This document shows, one piece after another, positions 58,124-64,000 of a stretch of 64,000 nt of DNA; positions within the stretch are counted from its first letter, which is position 1; every line of letters starts with the position of its first letter. Source of the stretch: UBA4285 sp050944355 (GTDB taxonomy: Bacteria > Bacillota > Clostridia > Lachnospirales > Lachnospiraceae); NCBI GenBank assembly GCA_050944355.1, contig JBMNQX010000002.1:62001-126000 (forward strand), written 5' to 3'. The notes below the pieces were generated by a model. It was given only the letters and a program-made list of their open reading frames with translations, was not told the origin of the DNA and made no database searches. A program made the translations under genes and the position numbers.

Positions 58124-58783
58124 TCAGCGTTTCAGCATGGCGAGAACTTTCTGCCGGAGCTGTCTTGCCGCCGACTCGGGGTCGCTGCTCGCGAAGATAG
58201 CGCTGATGACCGAGATGCCGACGATGCCGGTTCCGGCAAGCTGCCCGACATTGTCCGCGTTGATGCCCCCGATGGCGATGACGGGGATCGAGACAGCTTC
58301 GCAGATCGCTCTCAGCGTCTCTTTTGAGATTGTCTTCGCGTCGTCTTTTGATCCGGTCGCGAAAACAGCGCCGACGCCGAGATAATCGGCGCCCATTTTT
58401 TCGGCGCGCACGGCCTGTTCAACGGTCTGCGCGGAGACGCCGAGAATCTTGTCAGGCCCCAGCAGAGAGCGCACGTCATCGGCCTCCATGTCGGACTGCC
58501 CTACATGCACTCCGTCGGCGTCGATTTCCTTTGCGAGACGCACGTTGTCATCCAGGACAAATGGCACACGATAACGGGCGCAGAGAGATTTGAGAGCGAG
58601 GGCTTCTTCCCGGAAGTGTTCTTCGTCCAGATCCTTTTCCCGCAGCTGCAGAAATGTGGACCCGCCTTTCAGGGCCTGTTCAGCCACCGTTTCCAGGCTG
58701 CGCCCGTTCAGCCATCTTCTGTCGGTTATAGCGTAAAGCAGCAGGCTGTCGGCCGTGCAGTTTGTTTTTCCTGACTTTTTCAT
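58124..58783 (-). CDS. thiE: thiamine phosphate synthase
   Basis: 219-residue TIM-barrel enzyme joining HMP-pyrophosphate and thiazole phosphate. Motifs: LYAITDRRW, QLREKDLDEE (pyrophosphate-binding), VDDN-like VLDDNVRLAKEIDADGVHVGQSDM, VSAQTVEQAVRAEKMGADYLGVGAVFATGSK and IGGINADNV. No other thi gene and no TPP riboswitch were seen nearby, so it is an orphan here. Convergent with the flavoprotein gene and divergent from tcdA. Confidence 0.93.
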   Translation of the reverse strand: MKKSGKTNCTADSLLLYAITDRRWLNGRSLETVAEQALKGGSTFLQLREKDLDEEHFREEALALKSLCARYRVPFVLDDNVRLAKEIDADGVHVGQSDMEADDVRSLLGPDKILGVSAQTVEQAVRAEKMGADYLGVGAVFATGSKDDAKTISKETLRAICEAVSIPVIAIGGINADNVGQLAGTGIVGISVISAIFASSDPESAARQLRQKVLAMLKR

Positions 58784-58883
58784 GATATTGCTCCTGATTG
58801 TTTTTCCATATCTTACTACAGAACCGGAGCCTTCGGGAGTATAATATGGATAAAAGGGCTTTTGCAGCCTCTTGTGAAGAAGG

Positions 58884-59696
58884 ATGAAACCGACGGATAT
58901 GGAGCAGAATCAATATACACGCACAGCTCTTCTGATGGGAGAAGAGAATCTCGCAAAGCTTCACGGTTCGCGAGTCGCGGTGTTCGGCGTCGGAGGCGTC
59001 GGAGGATACGTCGTCGAGGCCCTGGCGCGAAGCGGCGTGGGCACGCTGGATCTGATCGACAATGACGTGGTCAGCCTCTCAAACCTGAACCGGCAGATCA
59101 TCGCGCTGCACAGCACGCTGGGGCAGTACAAAGTCGATGTGGCAGCAGAGAGGATTCACGACATAGACCCGCAGATCCGGGTGAATACTTACAAATGTTT
59201 CTATCTGCCCGAGAAGCGCGGCAATTTTGATTTTACACAGTGGGATTACATCGTAGACGCGGTGGACACAGTCACGGCAAAAATTGACATCATAGCCGAG
59301 GCTGCCCGCTGCCATGTCCCCATCATCAGCGCCTGCGGATGCGGGAACCGGATGGACCCGGCCAGGCTGACCGTGACGGATTTGTACAAGACGGTCAACG
59401 ACCCGCTCGCAAAGGTTCTGAGGCGGGAATGCCGGCGGCGGGGAATCAAAAAGCTCACGGTCGTGTGCTCCACGGAGCCGGCCATCAAACCCCTGACAGA
59501 CGGAAACGCCGAAACAGACGAAAAGGGCACACAGGAGAAAGGCAAAAAAAGATTCGTGCCGGGCTCGACCGCATTTGTGCCGGCAGCCGCCGGACTTCTC
59601 GCGGCATCGCGGGTCATTCGCGATCTCACGGGCTTTGACGGATCAGAGAGAACAAAGGCAGCATTAAAAGGTAAGTCAGAACAGGAGACAACATAA
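58884..59696 (+). CDS. tcdA: tRNA threonylcarbamoyladenosine dehydratase (TcdA/CsdL, ThiF-like)
   Basis: E1-like ATP-dependent enzyme, 270 residues, that cyclises t6A37 in tRNA. ATP-binding loop VAVFGVGGVGGYVVEALARSG, DLIDNDVVSLSNLNRQ, and the later VVCSTEPA; typical N-terminus YTRTALLMGEENLAKL. ATG 58884 is close to AGAAGGA; the fifth-codon-downstream ATG at 58899 is an alternative. Its stop overlaps the next ATG by one base (TAATG), so translation is coupled to the DUF362 gene. Confidence 0.9.
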   Translation: MKPTDMEQNQYTRTALLMGEENLAKLHGSRVAVFGVGGVGGYVVEALARSGVGTLDLIDNDVVSLSNLNRQIIALHSTLGQYKVDVAAERIHDIDPQIRVNTYKCFYLPEKRGNFDFTQWDYIVDAVDTVTAKIDIIAEAARCHVPIISACGCGNRMDPARLTVTDLYKTVNDPLAKVLRRECRRRGIKKLTVVCSTEPAIKPLTDGNAETDEKGTQEKGKKRFVPGSTAFVPAAAGLLAASRVIRDLTGFDGSERTKAALKGKSEQETT

Positions 59697-60820
59697 TGGA
59701 GAAAGCAAAAGTTTATTTCACAAGTTTCCGCACGACGGTCGGCACAAGCCTGACGGTCAAACTCCAGAAGCTGATCCGCAAAGCCGGGATCGGCACCATC
59801 GACATGGATGGCAAATTTGTCGCCATCAAGATGCACTTCGGCGAAATGGGCAACCTCGCCTATCTGCGGCCGAACTACGCAAAAGCCGTGGCTGACGTCG
59901 TGAAAGAAAACGGCGGAAAGCCATTTCTCACGGACTGCAACACACTGTACCCGGGCTACCGCAAAAATGCGCTGGATCATCTGTACTGCGCCGAGGTCAA
60001 CGGTTTCAATTACATGACAACCGGCTGCCAGATTATCATCGGAGACGGCCTGCGCGGCACGGACGATGTCGCGGTTCCGGTCCCGAACGGGACGATTTTC
60101 AAGGAAGCGCTAATCGGCCGCGCGATCATGGACGCCGATGTCTTTATCACTCTGACGCATTTCAAGGGGCACGAGGCGACCGGGTTCGGCGGCACCCTCA
60201 AGAACATCGGCATGGGCTGCGGTTCGCGCGCCGGCAAGATGCAGCAGCACAATTCCGGAAAGCCGCACGTCATCGCTGACAAATGCCGCTGCTGCCGCCG
60301 CTGCGCTCTCGAGTGCGGGAGTGACGCGATCAGCTATGAGACAGGCAAGGCCGTGATTCACGAAGATCTCTGCAAGGGATGCGGGCGCTGCATTGGCGCG
60401 TGCGCATTTGACGCGATTGAAAATACAAATGAAAACGCGAATGAGATTCTGGGAGAGAAGATCGCCGAGTATTCGGCGGCGGTGTGCGCGGGACGCCCGT
60501 GCTTCCACATCAGCCTGGTTCAGGATGTCTCTCCGAACTGTGACTGCCACGGCGAGAACGACGCGCCGATTCTCCCGGATATCGGCATGTTCGCTTCGTT
60601 CGACCCGGTCGCTCTCGACCAGGCCTGCGCCGACGCGTGCCTGAAGGCCCGCCCGCTGCCGGACAGCCAGCTGTCTGACAACCTGATCAGGCCGGGCTGG
60701 CACCACTATCATGACAATTTCCGGGATTCGAACCCGAACATCCGCTGGAAAGAGACTCTGGAACACGCGGAGGAGATCGGACTGGGAACGCGCGAGTATG
60801 AGCTCATCCGGATGAAGTGA
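59696..60820 (+). CDS. DUF362 domain iron-sulfur protein
   Basis: 374 residues. The DUF362 fold (KVYFTSFRTTVGTSL; FVAIKMHFGEMGNLAYLRP; TLTHFKGHEATGFGGTLKNIGMGCGSRAGK) carries an inserted ferredoxin-like pair of clusters: CRCCRRCALECGSDAI and CKGCGRCIGACAFDAI (about 196-245). The family is common in anaerobes and is presumed to be electron-transfer or metallo-cofactor related; no reaction is established. It is translationally coupled to tcdA before it and to hypF after it (4-base overlap). Confidence 0.88.
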   Translation: MEKAKVYFTSFRTTVGTSLTVKLQKLIRKAGIGTIDMDGKFVAIKMHFGEMGNLAYLRPNYAKAVADVVKENGGKPFLTDCNTLYPGYRKNALDHLYCAEVNGFNYMTTGCQIIIGDGLRGTDDVAVPVPNGTIFKEALIGRAIMDADVFITLTHFKGHEATGFGGTLKNIGMGCGSRAGKMQQHNSGKPHVIADKCRCCRRCALECGSDAISYETGKAVIHEDLCKGCGRCIGACAFDAIENTNENANEILGEKIAEYSAAVCAGRPCFHISLVQDVSPNCDCHGENDAPILPDIGMFASFDPVALDQACADACLKARPLPDSQLSDNLIRPGWHHYHDNFRDSNPNIRWKETLEHAEEIGLGTREYELIRMK

Positions 60821-63270
60821 ACAGAATGCTGTATCAGAGCACGATTCATATATTCGGCATCGTCCAGGGCGTTGGATTCCGCCCGTTTACAGCCCGGCTG
60901 GCAGGAGAATTTTCTCTTGCCGGCCGGGTTATCAATCGCGGGGCCTTCGTGGAGATTGTCGCGGAAGGTGAGAAAGAGACGCTTGGCGCCTTTGTAAAGG
61001 CGCTGCAGACAAGGGCGCCGGAGCGCGCCGTGATTCTGCGCGTGGATGTGGACGAAAAACCGATAAAGAGGTGTCATTTTCATACATTTGCCATCGAAGA
61101 AAGCCGGAAGGAGAAAGGCGCCGCGTTTATCTCGCCGGACATCGCCATCTGCGACAACTGCAGCCGGGAACTGTTTGACCCGAAAAACAGGCGGTATCTG
61201 CACCCGTTTATCAACTGCACACAGTGCGGCCCGAGGCTGACGATCATGGAGGGACTCCCGTACGACAGAGAGCGGACTTCGATGAAAAATTTTCCGATGT
61301 GCCCCAGGTGCCGCGAAGAGTACACAGACCCCCGATCCAGGCGCTATGACGCGCAGCCGGTGTGCTGCCCGGACTGCGGGCCGGAGGTTTTTCTGCTGGA
61401 CGAGGAGACGGTGCGCGGCGCCGCGGCCATCACGAGAGTCAGGCGGACGATCATGCAGGGCGGAATTGCGGCTGTGAAAGGGATCGGCGGTTTTCATCTC
61501 GTGTGCGACGCCGGAAATGAGAAAGCTGTCAGAGAACTCAGGCGGAGAAAGAACCGCCTGGCAAAGCCTTTTGCTGTCATGGCGGCCGATGAAAAAACGG
61601 CGGCCAGAGAATGTCTGTTTGACGGGAAAGAGGCAAAGATTCTGACCGGTCATCAGAAGCCGATTCTGCTGCTGAAGAAAAGACCCGCAGGGAATCGGAT
61701 TCCGGGCGGTGAAAATGCGCCCAGGGCCGCGGCGTCTGTGGCGCCGGACAATCCGTTTCTCGGCGTGATGCTGCCGTATGCGCCGGTTCAGCTTCTGTTG
61801 TTCCGCTATCCGGACGGCGTGAAGATGACGGATATTCTTGTGATGACGAGCGCGAATGATTCCGGGGCGCCGATCTGCCGGACGGACGGGGATGCGAGAC
61901 GGGAGCTAAAGGACATCGCGGATGTCATTCTCACGAATGACAGGCCGATTCTGATCCGTTCGGATGATTCCGTAATGGACTTTTACCGCGGTGAGCCGTA
62001 CATGGTCCGGCGGTCGCGCGGGTTTGCGCCGCTCCCGTTTCTTGTCGATCCGCCGGAAAAATCGGGCAGGAAAAGTTTCCCGGGAACGGTTTTTGCCGTG
62101 GGCGGCGAGCTGAAGAATGCATTTTCCATTGAAAAAAACGGACTGTTTTATCCGTCAAGTTATGTCGGCGATCTTGAGGACGAGCGGACGATGATGGCTC
62201 TCTCGGATTCGTCGGAACGAATGCGGCAGCTGCTCGAGGCGAAGCCGGACGTGATCGCCTGTGACATGCATCCGGGCTATTCGTCGGTGAAATACGCCGA
62301 AGAAGAGGCCGCGCGCTATGGTGTGCCGCTCGTCAGAGTGCAGCATCACTATGCGCACGTGCTTTCCTGCATGGCGGAAAACAACACGTCGGAACCGGTT
62401 CTCGGTGTCGTTTTTGACGGAACCGGGTACGGAACGGACGGCACCGTGTGGGGCGGCGAGATTCTGAAGTGCGATTACGATGGATTTGAGCGGCTCGGGA
62501 GTATCGCGCCCTTCATTCTGCCCGGCGGGGATCTCGCGGCAAAAGAGGGGTGGCGCTGCGCCGTGTCGATGCTGCTGGACGAAAAGTCTGCGCAAAACAC
62601 AGCAGAGGCTGCCGCGCGTCTGAGACTTGCGGAGCCTTTTGCCGTACAGGTCATTGACGGCATGAGAAAGAAGGGCGTGAACACGGTACCTTCGACCAGC
62701 GCCGGGCGCCTGTTTGACGCGGTCTCGGCTGTCCTGGGACTGAGGCGCGCATCTTCTTTTGAGGGTGAGGCGGCGCAGTGTCTTGAGTTTGCCGCCATGC
62801 GTTATGAGGCGGGGACGTCAGAAAAAGAGCGCGAGAGTCAGGCAGAAGATTTTCTGAGCACGGCCGAAATTCTGCCGGGGACATCGGGCGCGGACTGCCG
62901 GGCAGATGACGGAAGACTCCTCATTAGCACGGACCTTTTGTTTCGGAAAATTGCGCGCCTGAGACTGGAAGCGGTGGATAAAAATGAGGCTGACGATGAA
63001 AACGCGGAGCGCCTGGCATGGCTTTTTCACAGGGAACTCGCCGCACTCACGGCGAAGACGGTGTTTCTGACAGCGGAAGAGACCGGCATCCGCACGGCGG
63101 CTCTCACAGGAGGGACGTTTCAGAACACGCTGCTGCTTGGAATGCTGGAAGATGAGCTGAGAGCCGGCGGCATCCGTGTTCTGCGCCATCATCTGCTCCC
63201 GTGCAACGACGGCGGAATTTCTCTCGGGCAGGCCGTGGCCGCGGCTGAAAAGCTTATTTGTCAAGGCTGA
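60817..63270 (+). CDS. hypF: carbamoyltransferase HypF, [NiFe] hydrogenase maturation
   Basis: 817 residues, full length. Acylphosphatase domain (FGIVQGVGFRPFTARL, 1-90), two zinc-finger motifs (CDNCSRELF...CTQCGPR and CPRCREEY...CCPDCGPE, about 108-185), YrdC-like domain (GGIAAVKGIGGFHLVCDA), and a C-terminal Kae1-like domain (HHYAHVLSCMAEN; VFDGTGYGTDGTVWGGE; TGGTFQNTLLLG). It makes the cyanide ligands of [NiFe] hydrogenase together with HypE. The start is GTG 60817 overlapping the previous stop, or ATG 60826. No other hyp or hydrogenase genes are in this window. Confidence 0.94.
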   Translation: MNRMLYQSTIHIFGIVQGVGFRPFTARLAGEFSLAGRVINRGAFVEIVAEGEKETLGAFVKALQTRAPERAVILRVDVDEKPIKRCHFHTFAIEESRKEKGAAFISPDIAICDNCSRELFDPKNRRYLHPFINCTQCGPRLTIMEGLPYDRERTSMKNFPMCPRCREEYTDPRSRRYDAQPVCCPDCGPEVFLLDEETVRGAAAITRVRRTIMQGGIAAVKGIGGFHLVCDAGNEKAVRELRRRKNRLAKPFAVMAADEKTAARECLFDGKEAKILTGHQKPILLLKKRPAGNRIPGGENAPRAAASVAPDNPFLGVMLPYAPVQLLLFRYPDGVKMTDILVMTSANDSGAPICRTDGDARRELKDIADVILTNDRPILIRSDDSVMDFYRGEPYMVRRSRGFAPLPFLVDPPEKSGRKSFPGTVFAVGGELKNAFSIEKNGLFYPSSYVGDLEDERTMMALSDSSERMRQLLEAKPDVIACDMHPGYSSVKYAEEEAARYGVPLVRVQHHYAHVLSCMAENNTSEPVLGVVFDGTGYGTDGTVWGGEILKCDYDGFERLGSIAPFILPGGDLAAKEGWRCAVSMLLDEKSAQNTAEAAARLRLAEPFAVQVIDGMRKKGVNTVPSTSAGRLFDAVSAVLGLRRASSFEGEAAQCLEFAAMRYEAGTSEKERESQAEDFLSTAEILPGTSGADCRADDGRLLISTDLLFRKIARLRLEAVDKNEADDENAERLAWLFHRELAALTAKTVFLTAEETGIRTAALTGGTFQNTLLLGMLEDELRAGGIRVLRHHLLPCNDGGISLGQAVAAAEKLICQG

Positions 63271-63296
63271 TAATCGGGTGACAAAAAGAGTATAAT
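63267..63296 (+). promoter_or_regulatory. promoter of the GH31 gene
   Basis: CTGATA (63267-63272), 18-base spacer, perfect TATAAT (63291-63296), partly inside the end of hypF; the start codon is 54 bases downstream. Confidence 0.5.
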
Positions 63297-63350
63297 ACCT
63301 TCAGACTAATCAAGAGTGTGAAACGACATACATGCGAAGGGAGTTAGTAT

Positions 63351-64000
63351 ATGAAAATTTGCCGGGAAGTCACGTCTGTGACGGCGAAGGAAAATTATGT
63401 CTCCGTGCAGACCAACGCAGTCGAAATCCGGATTTGGTTTCTGACTGACGATATCATCCGTCTGAGGGCCGGTTTTACGGGCGAGTGGGACGAGGCGTCT
63501 TACAGTCTTGTGCTCACCGCGTGGGATTCCCGCACGGACGCGCTGATGGGAAATGAGAGAAAGAAGATTCATGTGGCCAAGAGCACACTGACGGACGGTG
63601 AGAAAGAGGCTGTGATTGCCGGCCGGAAGCTCAAAGTCGTGGTGCAGAAAAAACCATTTGTCATCCGGATTTATGACGCGGACGGGACGGTGCTGCATGA
63701 GGACATCCCGGATCTGGCGTGCCGGGAAGACAGCAACAGGCGGCGGTTCCACACGAGCTGGCTCGGTGATGACGACTGCTACTACGGTTTCGGCGAGAAG
63801 TCGGGTGACATTAACAAGGCTCAGAAGATGATGAATATGGCGCCGGGCGACTCGATGGGCTATAACCCGAAGGAGACGGATTCGCTGTACAAGCACATTC
63901 CGTTCTATATCCGGCTGGCGGCGCAGTCCGGAAAAGCGACCGGGTATTTCTACCACAACACGGCCGAGTGTTATTTCAACATGGGCCGCGAGCGGCGCAA
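63351..64000 (+). CDS. glycoside hydrolase family 31 (alpha-glucosidase/alpha-xylosidase-like), partial
   Basis: The 5' 216 codons only; the gene runs off the right edge before the catalytic barrel. What is visible is the N-terminal beta-sandwich of GH31 (VSVQTNAVEIRIWFLTDDIIRLRAGF; GRKLKVVVQKKPFVIRIYDADGTVL) and the hallmark YYGFGEKSGDINKAQKMM leading into NPKETDSLYKHIPFYI. No signal peptide, so probably cytoplasmic. ATG after GAAGGGAGTTAGTAT. The exact specificity (alpha-glucoside or alpha-xyloside) needs the missing part. Confidence 0.87.
   Translation, partial: MKICREVTSVTAKENYVSVQTNAVEIRIWFLTDDIIRLRAGFTGEWDEASYSLVLTAWDSRTDALMGNERKKIHVAKSTLTDGEKEAVIAGRKLKVVVQKKPFVIRIYDADGTVLHEDIPDLACREDSNRRRFHTSWLGDDDCYYGFGEKSGDINKAQKMMNMAPGDSMGYNPKETDSLYKHIPFYIRLAAQSGKATGYFYHNTAECYFNMGRERR

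Noticed and set aside
58784..58883. TPP riboswitch before thiE
   Set aside because: The 100-base divergent region is too short and has no CTGAGA/ACCTGA-type core.

Overview
The window looks like chromosomal DNA of an anaerobic Bacillota, most likely a Lachnospiraceae-type Clostridium relative. The reasons are moderate GC with GC-rich third positions, strong AGGAGG-type ribosome binding sites, frequent GTG and TTG starts, hairpin-plus-T terminators, many ferredoxin-type iron-sulfur proteins, no respiratory genes, and families typical of gut clostridia (NiaR, TSCPD protein, DUF1848, AEC carrier, ferritin, HypF). No tRNA, rRNA, CRISPR array or prophage structural gene was seen.

Layout. 1-3.7 kb: a cation diffusion facilitator (cut by the window edge), an esterase and a DUF2252 protein. 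4-10 kb: an alpha-glucan (maltodextrin-type) operon with binding protein, two permeases, MalQ and a LacI repressor, controlled by tandem operators; it has no transport ATPase of its own. 10-12.5 kb: a minus-strand cell-surface operon (GT2-GtrA glycosyltransferase, phosphodiester glycosidase-like protein, small membrane protein). 12.8-16.8 kb: a very large ABC ATPase/FtsX-type permease. 17-22 kb: a small DNA-damage-like regulon (Y-family polymerase, LexA-like S24 repressor, a 115-residue unknown, two small XRE proteins), interrupted by an IscB element with a predicted omega/HEARO RNA. 22-38 kb: housekeeping and accessory genes (flavodoxin, AEC carrier, NiaR, two HD proteins, Lrp, TSCPD protein, DUF1848, an RsmH paralogue, amidohydrolase, ferritin, codBA, GNAT, a LysR gene next to a split chromate transporter, a ferredoxin-type aldo/keto reductase, LarC). 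39-48.3 kb: a near-complete myo-inositol catabolic cluster (LacI regulator, iolE, G, C, D, B, an iron-type alcohol dehydrogenase, iolJ). 48.4-53 kb: flavodoxin, a Lon-like AAA ATPase without protease, GH28, another iron-type alcohol dehydrogenase, HIT protein. 53.6-64 kb: a Sel1-repeat protein, a 943-residue iron-sulfur flavoprotein, ThiE, a coupled tcdA/DUF362/hypF operon, and the start of a GH31 gene.

The most notable items are: (1) an intact IscB with its guide-RNA region, inserted just upstream of a self-cleaving-type repressor; (2) a duplicated promoter-operator shared by the Y-family polymerase gene and the 115-residue unknown gene, probably the target of that repressor; (3) three promoters in the inositol cluster with the same GCACGC/GCGTGC operator architecture, and a pathway end in which an alcohol dehydrogenase stands where iolA would be expected; (4) a protease-less Lon-like ATPase; and (5) an ABC protein with an extracytoplasmic insert of roughly 870 residues. 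All functional calls rest on reading translated motifs by eye; no database search was run.
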